In this document: one piece after another, positions 49,101 to 62,400 of the stretch
How positions within the stretch are numbered: position 1 is the first letter of the stretch
Layout of the letters: the number at the start of each line of letters is the position of its first letter
Origin: Nicotiana tabacum
Lineage: Eukaryota > Streptophyta > Magnoliopsida > Solanales > Solanaceae
Length of the DNA: 64,000 nucleotides
Reading direction: 5' to 3'
NCBI RefSeq assembly: GCF_000715075.1
Contig: NC_134082.1
Span: forward strand, 188,035,948 to 188,099,947
Notes under the pieces: model-generated
What the model was told of the DNA's origin: nothing
Seen by the model: only the letters and a program-made list of their open reading frames with translations
The model's database searches: none
Position numbers and translations under genes: made by a program

Positions 49101-52100
49101 CCTCGAGATCAGATTACATCCTAATCTCTCCTCCAGAAATCTAATAGTGTTGAAATCTCCCCCTAGGACCCATGGAATGTCCCAATCCCCCATAACATTC
49201 GCCAATTCCTCCTAGAAAGGCGCCTTGGTCCCTTCTCCCACCGGACCGTACACTCCCCCAAACCCCCACTCCACTCCACTCATCCTATCTTTAACTAGGG
49301 CTGCTAGAGAAAAAAAAACCTTCTTAACCTCCTTTACCTCCAAACTTCTATCATCCCACATAAGAATAATGCCCCCTGCACTTCCCACTGCTGGAACTCA
49401 ATCATATTTTACCCAACTACCTCCCCAGACACTCCTCACAATCGCATCTGACAGAACTTCCATTTTCGTCTCCTGGAAACAAACTAGATCGGCACCCCTC
49501 TCTAACTCCCACTTTGAGGATGGCCCTTTTGTTTGGGTCATTCATCCCCCTCACATTCCATGAAAGGATCTTAACTTCCATAAGCAACGTGTCCCCCTTT
49601 CCCTCGGCCCCCCTTGCCGAACTCTCTTCCTCCCCATCGCTCACCCGGCCCCTTCTCTGGTACACCGCTACATCCCTTAAATTTTGTTGCCTGACCCCTT
49701 GACCCGACTCCCACCCTTTACCGTAAAAGAAAGACTATTGCTCAATCTCCCTCAACAGTTCTAACACCCTATCCTCCTTTCCTTCAAAAGAAACACCCAA
49801 AAAATTCCCAAAGTTTAAAAGTTTTTCCTCCATCCAAAACGACAAGCCCCCTCCACTCCGTGACGAAAGTGGACGTGCATCAAAAGATATTGTCGATTGA
49901 CCCGTGATCTAGAGAGAGAAGCTCCCTCTTTTTGCTAGATTTTAAAATTTGAATAAACAGTAACATTACAAGTTATAGTTCTAGAAGGTTGGCGACCACT
50001 TTTCCAACAAGCCCGCCAAATCCGATGAACACTAAGATTATTGTTTTTCAGATTGAATTATTTCTCTGAGACATAGGAACACGTATCCAGCAAGGCCATT
50101 CAGACAAGACCCTTGGCAAGCACTATCTCAATGGTGACCTTTGGTAATCGAAGCTGGGAAATGAAGAAATTTTCCAGTCTCAATAGATGGAAATGTTAAG
50201 TTATCGAATTTCCTCAAAACTTGTTTGGCTGAAAGATTCAATATTTGTAATGGACAACAGATATAACCGTTGATTGGGCTGTAAAGGTATGTAATTTGAT
50301 GTAAGACATAAGAATGCTTATGGAAGGTAATCACTGCAGGGCGAAGCTATTCTTAGTGTTGGGACGATGAACTTTTACCACAGCCTGTACTGGGTTGGAC
50401 AAGAAGAATGTTTTGGTCATTACGGCGGATAGAGTTCTTCAAAGTGATGAAATTATGCAAATTTCACATTGACATATCTGTCAATAGTTAAATGGTAACC
50501 AGGAACAGAGGCAGATAAAACTCTGTGCCAGTCGAAGATGGATTGTTGTGCTATATGGTAGGGATTTCACATGGACTTATCCTAACCCATGTGAAATCCT
50601 AGCTTTGGTTAAGTTAAGATTTGAGATATGAACCCTGCTTCAGAACTATGGTTTTATTTTTAGTGTAGGTTAGTGGAAATCCTAATTTTGGTTTAAGTTA
50701 AGATTTGAGACAAGACCAAATGCAGGAGGGAAGGGTCATAGTTTTTCCTTTTCCGATTTGTGCTTGTTTCCTTTAGATTGATTGGGCTGAATTTGTAGTT
50801 GTTTGTTGTGCCATACTTCTGAAAGTTGCCACATCTTGGTGAAATTTTAATATAAATATTTAAAAAAGAACTAGCATCACATCCACTGGATCCAAGGGAG
50901 GATAGATGACTCTTACCAAAATAAAACTTTTCCTTGCACAGGATAAGCACTCAATACCTCCAGCATCCAACAGAACGAATGTATGGAAAGAGACAATGCA
51001 TCCACAATGAATTTGCTGCATAAGGAAAACAAATCCTATCAAGACTCAAAGAAACTCTTGCAACAGGAGAAGCATGAAACACAAAGGTGTAGCATGACCA
51101 TGTCCAGTATAAGGATTAAAAAAAGTTCCAACAGAGTTGGAACTTCATAACAGCAACAAGTAATGAAAAAGAAAATGTGTTACTCACCTTTCCACAAGAC
51201 TCACAAGATCTCCATCCAGAAGTTTTGAGGTGAAAAGTCTCACAAAACTTGCCATCATCATAAGCAGAACTACGCGAACATTAATATACATTAACTCCAA
51301 TCAAAATTATAAAAAATTGAGATGTCCAATGGACTATCACTAGCATAAGGTAATGTACAACATATACCATTGACCAAAAGATCGATTTACATCATAAAAT
51401 AATCAATTAGGACATTCAGCCAGGTACTCAACAGTTAAGGCGTGCCATCTTTTTAGCTTGTATTTTCTGAGCATGTCGTCGACACTTGATAAACATTGAT
51501 TTATGGTCATAAAAAGGAGATAAAAGAATAAAGCTAACAAACTGTTGTGTACCCAAAAGAATATCTTACAGCTAATTTTCACAAGATCAATTTCAAGCTC
51601 AAATGAGGTCCAAACATGACCATAATGGAGCCAATAAAAGCGAGAGAACTGAATTCTGAATTTCAACTTAATTCTACTTATCAACTTTTCTACTAGAAGC
51701 AGTTTTTAAAACTTTCTTTCCACATATGAACTGAACATTTAAGTAGGTTATAAGTTTAACCAAATCTCTATTTAACTGCTCACCGAAAATGGTCATCATA
51801 GTAGGACCATCTTTTCATGACTCAAGTCCCATACTTATGAAGCACATATGTGAAAACAACATAAAAGAAGAGATAAATGGTCAGTTCTTCGGGGGATTAA
51901 GTCCTTTGACTACTTTATCTATGGTTACCTCTCCTTTTTTAGAAGGTAATGATTGTATTAAGATAAACTAAGAAAGTGCTAACAAAGTGTGTACATCCGT
52001 AGCCAAACCACGATTCAGACTGCATCTCTAACCTATTCCTATAGGGAATCTATAAGATCTAACCTTGAAAGTAACAAGAAACAAAATTTTACTGTTCCGT

Positions 52101-53784
52101 ATTTTCAAGTGATCTACCTTAATATGTCAACAGTGAATTAGTGACCCAAAGGAATAAGACTCAATGATTCATTATTTTAGTAATAATGGTCTATGGGCCA
52201 CCTTGCGTGCATTTCGACTAATTTATTGATTACCTACTACCTCTTAGCAACATAGGTATGGGGCAACTCTACACCAAGGTTTATATAAATAGTAGGACAT
52301 CACCTAGCATTTATTGCCTTTGTTGGGATTTGAACCAAGGTTTGTCATGGTTCATTCTATATTCATTGACCACTAGGTCACACCTTAAGTACGACTTGAT
52401 GCTAGTCATAGGATAACAGCTAGCATAAAGGTATCATTACTACGAAACCTAATGTTTTCTCCTGGTAAGCACATTCTATGCCAGGTTACATATGGTTACG
52501 GATAGTTTAGTACCTAAATAGCACAGTACAGCAAATGATATAAATAAAATCCTTGATATGTCTCTTTATTAAACAAAGTTGAGCTCATTTTTCTTCAGTG
52601 GATTTAGCACAGAACTGAGTTAACAGGAAAACATGTTTCCTAATCCCAAGACGGTGATTTTAGTTAGGACAAAGTTCAGACCAAAATCATGGGGTCATAT
52701 TTTTTTATAAATTAAATAAATTGATTGATGTAAGAAGGAACAAACTCATGGAATGATGATGGCCCTAAAGAATAAATTCCCATTAAATTTATTTATTTTC
52801 TGAAATTTTTACTGAGAGAACAAACTTGTAGCACCCCCAGAAAAGATTATTACTTTCTGCCTAGTGGAGGTAAACTAATTTATTTGCTGACGAGCATTCG
52901 TCAGGTACTAGACATATTTCAAAGCAAAAAGGGATTGTAATTTGCAGTATCTCTATGTGGTTCCACATTCTGCAACTATTTATAAAACACACAAACAATT
53001 ACTACATCTCCAATTTCGCTTAACCATAAAGTTGATCAAGAATTTTGGTCAAAAATAACTTATTAAAATATTTTGTTTTAATAAGGAAATACCTTATCAT
53101 AATTTTGGTCATAAACAACTTATCAAAAAAAATTGGTCAAAACAAGGCTGGCGGAATGTGAAGTGCAGCAATCAAAAATGGTATAAAGAGGGTATCCATA
53201 TAAAAATAACAACTTTTACGTGGATAGTTTTCCATCTAAAATGTTTCGGTGCAAGAAAAGGAAAGAGTCTTGAAATTGTAATGCATATCCTCAGTCTATT
53301 AACCCAAGCAGAAGCAAAACCACTCCTTTGTCGGCATCCACATAATTGAATCACATGAAACATAATAAAGACATCATAGACCTAAAGCAGTGCAGACCAA
53401 GTAACATTAGCTAAATTAAGGTAAACTTTAAATCTAAAGTAAGCCTTACTATATAATACTCGGAAACCAGAAGAAAAAAAATCAAATCTTTGTAAATAAT
53501 AACCAAAGATATATTTCTTTTACCATATCATTTCCATTTAGACTTGTCAATTCAGTTACTCAATAATTTGTCTTTTGAAATAATGCTAGAAAAAAAAAGC
53601 GTCAAAAAATTCAAAATTCGAAAAAGGTTAAAGAAAGGAGAAAAGCTTACGCGCAACGATCACAAAGGTCAGCGAACTCGCCGGTGCGACGGCGCCAACC
53701 TTTCTTCGGCCGTTCAATAAATTGGTTGCAGTTGGTGTTGAAGCAAACCTTCGTAGCCGACGACGGCGCAGCGGACGACGACAT
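37115..53784 (-). CDS. VAL: VAL/HSI2-type B3 domain transcriptional repressor, 13 exons
   Basis: Exons (minus): 53784-53651, 51269-51188, 51015-50917, 44833-44506, 44367-44028, 43789-43693, 42828-42654, 42366-42287, 41970-41578, 39981-39932, 39823-39710, 38075-38005, 37875-37115. Phases agree throughout: 2724 nt, 907 residues. Domains: PHD-like Cys/His region (residues ~14-105; CFNTNC, CDRC, HCGC); B3 domain (~330-440; [30 protein letters not shown]); CW-type zinc finger (~595-640; [18 protein letters not shown]); a Cys-rich GCTCIVC ... CDCIVCK region; and an EAR repression motif IDLNAKP (~818). This is the domain order of plant VAL/HSI2 proteins, which bind RY elements and recruit silencing to seed-maturation genes such as LEC1/FUS3/ABI3 after germination. 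I cannot tell VAL1 from VAL2. Intron 12 is GC-AG; intron 3 is 6.1 kb because of an L1 insertion. Confidence 0.93.
45583..45614 (-). pseudogene. U2 snRNA 5'-end fragment in intron 3
   Basis: On the minus strand 25 bases beginning CCTTTCTCGGCCTTTTGGCT equal the highly conserved 5' end of U2 snRNA. The match continues with a mismatch through AAGTG and then stops. The remaining ~160 bases of U2, and the upstream plant snRNA promoter elements, are not visible, so this is a fragment. Confidence 0.75.
45889..49877 (-). mobile_element. 5'-truncated L1 LINE in intron 3 of the VAL-type gene
   Basis: An 11-bp target duplication CATCAAAAGAT flanks it exactly (45878-45888 and 49878-49888). The A-rich tail of the minus-strand element appears as a T run at 45889-45903. 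The content is ORF2 only (endonuclease, RT, zf-RVT region); ORF1 is absent, as expected for incomplete reverse transcription during insertion. It lies in the same orientation as the host gene. Confidence 0.93.
45999..49640 (-). pseudogene. L1 ORF2 remnant (endonuclease-RT)
   Basis: In order on the minus strand: the endonuclease start [20 protein letters not shown] near 49570 and its [10 protein letters not shown] and RLDRFLIS parts (49205-48933). Next come [21 protein letters not shown] and [18 protein letters not shown] (48677-48160), RT parts [20 protein letters not shown] and [15 protein letters not shown] near 48030, and the catalytic [11 protein letters not shown] near 47530. Last are [20 protein letters not shown] near 47000 and a zf-RVT type [18 protein letters not shown] at 46340-46290. 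The pieces lie in several frames with stops, so no enzyme can be made. Confidence 0.88.
50562..50599. repeat. Perfect 13-bp inverted repeat in intron 3
   Basis: GGATTTCACATGG (50562-50574) and its exact complement (50587-50599) with a 12-base loop. The sequence after it (GAAATCCTAGCTTTGGTTAA) recurs in diverged form about 100 bp later (50677), so a local duplication is present. Confidence 0.7.
52181..52389 (-). mobile_element. SolS-like tRNA-derived SINE in intron 1 of the VAL-type gene
   Basis: On the minus strand, an A-box-like TGACCTAGTGGTCA (52380-52367) and a B-box GGTTCAAATCCC (52336-52325) are spaced as in tRNA promoters. They are followed by GGCAATAAATGCTAGGTGAT, GTAGAGTTGCCCCATACCTA, GAGGTAGTAGGTAA and GCACGCAAGGTGGCCCATAG. 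This is the order seen in Solanaceae SolS SINEs. It ends in an ATTATTACT tail. No target duplication was recognised. Confidence 0.75.
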
Positions 53785-54132
53785 CTGAGTTCACCAAACT
53801 CACGAAAAAACCACTACATATAAAACCTAAACATATAAATCCCCCCAAAAAGAACGTATACACAAACAAGCGTGCGAAAAAAGAAAAAGGAAAGTAAAAG
53901 TTTTTCGTCAACAGTAAAAAGTATGATTAGAGTAGAAAATTCACATTAAAGATGGACAAAGAAGGTATGTTGAAACCCTAGAGAGAGGGAGCGGAGGAAT
54001 TTTAGAGAGAGAAATTGAAGCGATGGAGTGATAGAGAGATTATAGCCATTAGAGAGAGCTAAAGAGGGTTTAATTTGCAGAGACTGAAAGATTTTAGAGA
54101 GAGGAAAGAGCAAGCAGTGAAGTGGCATTGGA

Positions 54133-54141
54133 TTTTATATA
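54133..54141 (-). promoter_or_regulatory. TATA box of the VAL-type gene
   Basis: TATATAAAA on the minus strand about 350 bp upstream of the ATG at 53784. Between them lies a CTCTCT-rich leader (53975-54110 shows GAGAGA on the plus strand), common in plant 5' UTRs. It predicts transcription from about 54105. Confidence 0.55.
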
Positions 54142-54156
54142 TCACCCTTATGCACT

Positions 54157-54172
54157 GTGTGTGTGTGTGTGT
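54157..54172. repeat. GT dinucleotide microsatellite
   Basis: Eight GT repeats just upstream of the proposed TATA box of the VAL-type gene. Length variation here would shift spacing of upstream promoter elements. Confidence 0.9.
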
Positions 54173-56312
54173 ATTTGGCGTATGTGCTTTTACTCTAAAT
54201 TCGTAACTCGTTGTTGTCGTCCTTTTCATTGGAGGAAAATTCCACGTTATCTGAAGAACTGAAATTACCATTTTATCCCATTCACGGTTTCACCTGAGCT
54301 CTAAGATATTTTGAGCCCAAGTGCAGGGGCATTTTGCTTGGGATAGTTATAGGTCAAAGAAGCACCACTGCCATTTTGACTAATAATATGATTCTTTGTT
54401 CATTTAGTTTGGGCGTGTAACTGTCAACGAATTATATACTTGTTATTGAGTTACAAAAATAAAATTTTACAAAAAAATAATTCTTGAGAATAATAATAGT
54501 TGATCTAATTTAGCCAATTACTTAAGAAAAAAAATTCTACCTCATAGAGATTCTCAATCATGCATCTCAATTACTATATTCAACTTAATATTTCTCCCAA
54601 TTTTATAATTTTATTAAAATAATATACCATAGTTTACCTAATACTGAAAATGATAATCTTATACCTCTTTATTGTTTGATTTTGAGCTGTTTTCCTTTCG
54701 ACTTTGGATTTTTAGCACCCAAAAAGTATGTCTGTACAAACAATCTAGGCATGTATTCGGAGTTTCCATGGGGTTGGTAAGGCGAAATGAGGCTACCCTT
54801 TCGTCCATAGCTGTGCATTGGTCCTTTATGCCAGCTAGCATAATATAAAAAAAATTCTATGTATTCTAATAATCGCTTATAGCTTCTTACACATTAAATA
54901 AAATAAGTATAAAAATATACAAAATTGGCTTATGGAAGATAATAAAACTTATTGTATATATTCATATCTGTATAAGGAATAACATAAATAAAAGAATACA
55001 ATAGAATAATACTATATTCTTTATTTTATTTTTAACTAAATAGTAAATAGAATAGAAACTATAGACCTTTTTCTAGAATTTAAATATATTATGAAAATAA
55101 TTTCATATTTAACGTTATACTTTTAAAAGGAGTTGATGAAAAATATATTATATGCAAGAATAATTTCCCCCAAAGTAAAAATAAGACGTAAGATATTAAA
55201 AATTTAAATTAAAAAATTATATAAGGAAAAGATAGATTTAATGATAGAATTTAAATGGGAATCAACCTTTATATAAACCAAACCTAAACTTTATATAGAA
55301 CAAACATAAACGTAAGAAATCTAACGAAGACAAATTAATTATGAAGTAAATAAGGAAAGAATTTACTTAAGTAAAATCTTATTTGGTTTTAAATCCTTAA
55401 ATGTTAGGTCCTAAATATTAGGACTTTTTACCTAGTTCAATAAGAAAATATTTAATAGTCAAAATTTTAGTTGATTTTAAAGTGCTAGATATTAGGAAAG
55501 TTAATTAAATTACAATTTTATCTAACGTGAAACCTATTTTTAAAGGGTAAAAAAGGCGAACGATATTTCGCTAAGGGCCTTCGTGCTTTTAATATAGTAT
55601 AAATATAAATACTTTTACAATATTATTAACTTTCCGTTTCTAAACAAGTAAGTTTTGTTTTAAAATGAAAACAAATTAATGTTGGAATCCACTGGAATTA
55701 AATGTACAGATTCTCACACTATAAAACTTTGTCATTGTTTCTTATTTAGATAAAGGAAGTAATAAACTAGCTTTTGCTAAATGTCACAATCATGTTAATT
55801 ACTTGGGTCTTGGGCGACTATATGTTATTTCAAAAAAAAATATTGGACAATTTACAAAGTTTATTAAGATAAATATCTGACTACAAATTAGCTTTGGAAT
55901 AAGACTCCAAATGGTCGAACATTTTTGTAAAGTCACTTTTGTGAAGAAAATCAATGTATGTTAATTAGTTGACTTGTGAGTTTAGTGACTTCATGTACAC
56001 GGGAGCGTTGGAAAAAACATGCAGTTCTAACACGTACTCTCCTTTCGTCCAAAACTATTACCAGTTCGAATTAAAAAGTAACTCATGTAATCTTTGGAAT
56101 AAAATCGATATTGATTCTTTTTTTAAAAGTTTTAAAATGTTAAAAACTACATCAATCTTATTATAAAAGTAATATTTTACATATAGTTGTCCCTACGTGA
56201 GGTGACGGGTGTATATATAGATATCATGAATTCTCATGCTTGAGATAGAATATCAGCTTTGTAATTGTTTTACTTCATATTTTTTAAATTGTATCAATTA
56301 CCATCACATGAT
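54173..56312. other. Intergenic, upstream of the VAL-type gene
   Basis: Very AT-rich. Only short open frames without recognisable motifs are found. No RNA gene or clear transposon ends were seen. Confidence 0.5.
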
Positions 56313-56386
56313 ATCCTGAAAACTTAGAGAGTGTTGGCTAGTATTTGTAGAGAGAGAAACTCTCATCCATCACTAAAACGAAGCTA

Positions 56387-56848
56387 ATGGAAAACCCACC
56401 CAAAATACCAAACATACCCAAAATTTGGGTACGCCTCCCACAACTACCCACTGAATTCTACGACAAAGAAGTCCTAGAGAAAGTAGGCAGAAAACTTGGG
56501 AAGCTTCTAAAAATTTATACATGCACCTCCGCTACACTGAGAGGTAGATATGCCAGAATATGTATCCAAGTACCCTTGGAAACACCAGTTGCTACCTCTG
56601 TTACAATAGAGGACCATAAACAATTGGTGGTCTATGAAGGAGAAAACGTACTGTGCACTGGGTGTGGAAGGATAGGGCATACTATAAGAGGATGCTCACA
56701 CAGACAAAAACAACATCAAACAACAAATACGCAAGATAACCCAGAGTGCTCAAATACAAAGCCAAACGGTGACCCATGTCAAAAACAAGATAGTGAGGAA
56801 GAAGAGGAATGGAAAGTTATTTCATTTCCAAGAAGGCGTAAAAAGTAA
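56387..56848 (+). pseudogene. L1 ORF1 remnant (DUF4283 C-terminal part and CCHC knuckle)
   Basis: WVRLPQLPTEFYDKEVLEKV, LGKLLKIYTCTSATLRGRYA and the zinc knuckle CTGCGRIGHTIRGC are typical of plant L1 ORF1 RNA-binding proteins. The N-terminal half of DUF4283 is missing. The frame closes at 56848; the following 1.3 kb (57100-58080) has Pro/Asn/Gln-rich open pieces in other frames that look like the eroded ORF1 tail. Confidence 0.85.
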
Positions 56849-58186
56849 AACCCCACACAGCAAAGTACAACAACGGACCAGAGTAGAAAGGGCAAACCAA
56901 CAGCAAAATCAGATGGCATCAAAGTCAGAATGTTCGATGTTGTATCCGGTAAGTTTCTTGACACTCAGACATTTCGATACACCTCTAAATCTAACCCTCT
57001 ACAGGACATGGACCAAGCCCAGCCCATAAACACACAAAAAAACCACAATGAGAAAAGCAAGCTACAACCGGGCAGCCCACAAAAGAAAGGCCCAATACAA
57101 GTGTGAAGATGAAGGCGGACCCAGGCCCTGCTGACCAACACCCAAATATTGAAAAAGGGCATACGCCCCTAGCCAAAAACAAATTGAACCCCCCACACAC
57201 CAAGCAGAATCCAATGGACAATACCCTACACCCAAAGTCAACTAAACCAAAGGGCCAAGGGGAAAGTCAGAAAATTCAGACCGGGTCCTCCCCCGCAACT
57301 GAACAACTAGGCTTCACGGTGGACCCTAATCATGATTCCTACAACGCTACGTCTTCTCTACCAACACCAACCGGAAAAAACCACTCCATGAAAGCTCAAG
57401 AGCCAAAGCTGAGAAATCAAAAGATTTTAAGTGATTTGGCGCAACCCATCAACTCAACCGGATATCACAATAATCCCATAATCTGTGTATAAGACACAGA
57501 CCCCAAAACATCAAGCATGACCGTCGATTCACTTCCACAACCCCCCAAAAACATGTGATTACCCCAATAACCCACCCCTTATTACTAACCCAAAAAAGGT
57601 CAGACAGAAGAAACCCAAAAATGGAACCTATTACCAACCCTACAGTCTTCCTAACCTCCACCCCACCACCACCAGACCACATACGAGCGTCGTGGTTGGA
57701 ACTAGCCCTCCATGGCCAAGCCCTATGCTACAATTTTCAGTTGGGCGATCAACCAATATCTCTAATCAGACAGAACCTGGCTCTTCTGGCAAGGGTAACT
57801 GCAGAAGCCCTAAACAGGGGTTTGGGGATGTTTGGAGCGCAGCTATGGCAGGCAGTGATAGCACAGAGAAACCCAAGTCACATGCAACAAAACAGCGACT
57901 CATCGGTCCATAACATGATGCAACCGATCTTCAACAGCATGCCATTCTTCCCAGATCCATCAGTAGAGGACCCCTATGCAACCCCACAGTTCAAGATCCT
58001 CCAGCAGGGATCACCCAAGAAAGCTTCATTTTCAGTGCAAGAGAATCAACAACAACCACCTCTGGAGAAACAACAGTAATCACCTTTGTGGAATATCTCC
58101 AAAGGAATATCAAAAGCCTTGGAGTTACTGAAGAATCATGAGGTGACGATGGAACAGGAAACAACCCAATCGACAATCTAGTAAGG

Positions 58187-61100
58187 GTGGATTCACTATG
58201 GCTGGAAGCAGTTCGAGCGGTGGAGTTCAGCGTGGACCACAGCGATATATTGATACTCCCATGCCCCAAGAACCTAGTCAGGTGCGGCATGGACTTCTCA
58301 TCTCATCAGAGTCAAGGTACCCTTAAACCTCTCCTAACTTTAACCTCAGTGATGAGATCCCAACAATCTCAATACATGGGAAGAGAAATGATGCAAGCCC
58401 AGGGCAGGGACAAGGCATCAACGAGCAACAGCCCTCCAACCCTAAATCGTCTAATAAAATTCATAATATGGAATGTTAGAGGGGCAAACAGTGCGGAGTT
58501 TAAGAGGCATTGCTCGGAGATTGTTAAAATGCACAAGCCCGCGATGTTGGTACTCCTAAAGACCAAAATGGCTGATCATAAAAGGCTAACTGAGGAGTTT
58601 CAATATGATATGCATATCCAGTTCCCTGTTGTAGGCCATTCTGGAGGTATAGTGATATTATGGAGGGAATCTTCCCTCCAAGTAGATGAAGTGATTGTTA
58701 ATTCCCAGGGTATCCATGCAATGGTTAAGGTATTACCTTGAAACCCTCCTTGGCTAATTTCTGCAATTTATGCTAGTAATTACATTGAGGATAGAAAGTC
58801 CCTCTAGGATAACTTAATTGATATCTCAAATAACCACAAAGGGAGTTGGTTTGTGGGTGGAGACTTCAATGAAGTCCTGAAAGCAAGATACAAGTTTGGG
58901 GGAAACCCTATCAATACCCACATGAGTAACTTATTTTGGAATTGTATTAATAGTTGTCACCTAGTGGACCTAGGGTTTAAAGGTAGCAAATATACTTAGT
59001 CAAATAAGCGATATAAAAATAGGTCTTGCCTAATTCTAGAAAGGATTGACAGGTGTTTTGCTAATAACCAATGGGTAAATGAATACCTTAAAGCTAGCAT
59101 TACACACTTCCCCAGGATCCACTCTAACCACTGCCCCATGCTTGTCAATCTAAGCAATACCAATCACACTCCACTCAATAAACCCTTTAGGTTGGAATCA
59201 ATGTGGTGCAGCCACCCTCTGTTTCAAAACTTAATTAGGAAGTCTTTCCATCCTGATTCTTCTCTAATCATATCTACCATTTTGTTCAAGGAAAATGCCC
59301 TCAAATGGAATAAAACTACCTTCGGTAATATCTTCCACAAGAAGAAAAGGTTGCTTGCCAGGATAGTAGGGATTCAAAATTTCCCTCACTATACTATCAA
59401 CACCTTCCTACAAACCCTTGAGAACACCCATATTGAGGAGTTTAACTTAATTCTAAGGAATGAAGAGGACTTCTGGAAAATAAAGTCTAGAATAAGCTGG
59501 CTCTCAGATAGGGATGCAAACACAAAATTCTTCTATACTTCTACTCTGAATAGAAGGAGGAGGAACAAAATCCTATCTCTCACGGATGACTCAGGACAGT
59601 GGATGTTTGAGCCTAGGGAAATCAAGGAATCAATCTCTAAATTTTTCCAAAAGCTCTACACAACATCCCTTCCTCAGTCCCAGAACTGCATGTCCCTTTC
59701 TGAAATCCAGGGGCAATGCCTCTCGCAAATCCATCAAACAACAATTGGGATGCCTCTTAGGGATAGTGAAATTAAATGTGTTATGTTCTCTTTCAAGCCC
59801 TTCAAAGCCCCTGGCCCTGATGTCCTTCACCCTTTATTCTACTAAAAATATTGGGACATAGTAGGGAAGGATGTCATCCAATTTTGCAAAAACTGCTTCA
59901 CCACATCAACAATGAACACAGCCATGAATGAAACCCTCTTGTGCTTCATCCCCAAATGTCCCCAAGCTTCAATGATCAAGAATTACAGGCCCATATGTTT
60001 ATGTAATACAGTCTACAAGACAATGACCAAAATCATTGTCAATAGAATCAAGTTTTACCTTCCTTACATCATTGGCCCCAACCAGGCTAGCTTCCTCTCC
60101 AACAGGAAAGCCTTAGACAATGCCAGCATAGTCCAAGAATACATCACCCACTTTGGAAAAATGGAAGGCAAATCCTCTAACATGATTCTTAAGATTGATC
60201 TGGAAAAGGCTTTTGACAGACTAGAATGGTCTTTTATCAAGCAAACCCCCCATGCTTTCAAATTCCCAAATACCATCACCAATCTCATCATGTCATGTGT
60301 CAGTTCCTCCACCATCTCTGTCATTGTTAATGGAGAGAAAACAAACCCATTTATGTCTACTAGGGGCATCAAACAGGGTGACCCTCTTTCCCTATATCTG
60401 TTTATTCTGTGTATGGAAAAACTCTCCAAAGACATTGGCAGAAATGTCCTTTAGGGAGAGTGGCACCCCATCAGCATTAGCAGAAGTGGCCCTAAGATAT
60501 TTCATCTCTTCTTTGCTGATGATCTAACCTTTTTTGCAACAGCGAACCAAGCCAATTGCAACACAATCATGAGTACTCTTAACTCTTTCAACTTGGCATC
60601 TGGGCAAAAGATAAACCTTACTAAGTCCAAGGTCTATTTCAGTGCAAATTGCCAACCCATCAAATGGAATTCATTTCAAACACTCTTGCTATTAAAGCTT
60701 CAGCAAACTATGGAAAATACCTGGGCTTTCCAATCTTCCACAAAAGACCACCCTATAGTGATTTCCAGTTCATTATTGATAATCTCCATACTAAAATGGC
60801 AGGATGGAAAACAAGCATGCTTAACATGACTAGGAGAACCACTTTGGCAAAAGTATCCCTGAACTCTATCACCAATCATATAATACAATACATTAAACTC
60901 CCTGCAAAAACAACCAAAGGGATTGATAAAATCCAAAGGAATTTCAACTGGGGTACTACTGCTATTAAAAGAAAGATGCACCTTGTCTCTTGGGAAACAA
61001 TCATTATGACTAAGGCTAAGGGTGGGCTGGGAATTCAGAAAGCTGAATTGAAAAACAGAGCCCTTCACTCAATGCTTGCTTGGAGGCTATATCAGAATCC

Positions 61101-62400
61101 CTCATCCATCTGGGCAAAAACCCTCATTGCAAAGCACTGCAACTGGAGGAACCCCCTAAGAAATCTAAGTCCAGCACTTGGCAATGCATTTTAAAGGGGT
61201 GGAAACTTGCATTAAAGCAAAAATATAGGTAGTGCATTCAGGCGACAGGGTCAGCTTCTTCAATGACACTTGGCTAAATAACCTCCCAACAATAAGGTCC
61301 TTAATAGAAGGACCTCTGACCAGAGAAGACATGGCTAAAACTGTAGCTTCTATTTATAATCATGGGACTTGTGACCTCTCTACCATCTCTCTTACCATCC
61401 CTCAAAACATCATAAACTCCATTCACAACACCTTCATCTCACCCAAACCAACCAAGGAAGATAAAATGATCTGGGGAGTCACCTCAAATGGAATCTATTC
61501 CACAAAATCAGCTTACTCCCTCCTGGATAGCCTTCAACACCAAAGAGATGAAATCATAAGTAATAATTACTTATGGATCTGGAAATTAAAAGTCCATAAG
61601 AAGCTTCAATCCTTCTTTTGGCTACTCTTCCATGATAGGCTCCCCACTGGAGCTTTTCTCCATCATGTTGGGATATAACCAGATCCTACATACAGCTTTT
61701 GCAATCAAGCTATTGAAACATCAGCACACATCTTCTTTAAATGCACAAACTCCAAGCTTTTCTGGCCAGCAATCCTCTCACAAAGCGCAAACAACAACAC
61801 TACTACTTTACCATCATTCACAGCTAGGGATTGGCCAAACACATGGGCATCACTCAAGAAAGAACATTACAACAGCATCATCACCTGGGAAGAACTCTTA
61901 TCCTTCTGCTTCTGGAAAGTCTGGCTAGCAAGGAACAACAATCTATTCAACAATAGAAAGGAAAGGGTGGACACCAAAAGTGTTATAGCTAAGGCAACTG
62001 AATATGTAACCATTATGTTGAATAAAGCACCCAAAAATCAACACTTACAAGCTCAACACTGATGGAGCCGCAACAGGGAATCCTGGAAGGAGAGGACTCA
62101 GAGGAGTCTTCAGAAATGCAAGTGGGAACTGGGTATTGGACTACATGGGATCCATCTAGCACACCACTAACACTCAGGCAAAACTGCTAGCGATTCTGAA
62201 AGGGCTGCAAATTGTAGAAGAAAGATAGTTAACACCGTTGGAAATAAATACCGATTCAACTAAGGTAATTAGAATGCTATTCAATGGGAATCTTCTTTTT
62301 GACTCACTTATTCATGAATGCAGGTCAATCGTCCAAAGCCGTGGTGGTAAAACACGGCTACAGGAAGACTAACAGAGTTGCTTACCTACTGGCAAAGGAG
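58187..62400 (+). pseudogene. L1 ORF2 remnant (endonuclease, RT, RNase H)
   Basis: The endonuclease begins FIIWNVRGANSAEFKRHCSE near 58460. Its LLKTKMADHK segment has K where the catalytic E is expected; WFVGGDFNEVL follows near 58850. RT parts: ISWLSDRDANTKFFYTSTLN (59500), KAPGPDVLHPLFY (59810), NYRPICLCNTVYKTMTKI (59980), LKIDLEKAFDRLEW (60195), GIKQGDPLSLYLFI (60370) and FFADDLTFFAT (60505). Near 62050 a plant LINE RNase H start is seen: LNTDGAATGNPGRRGLRGVF. Many stops and frame changes make it non-functional. Confidence 0.9.
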
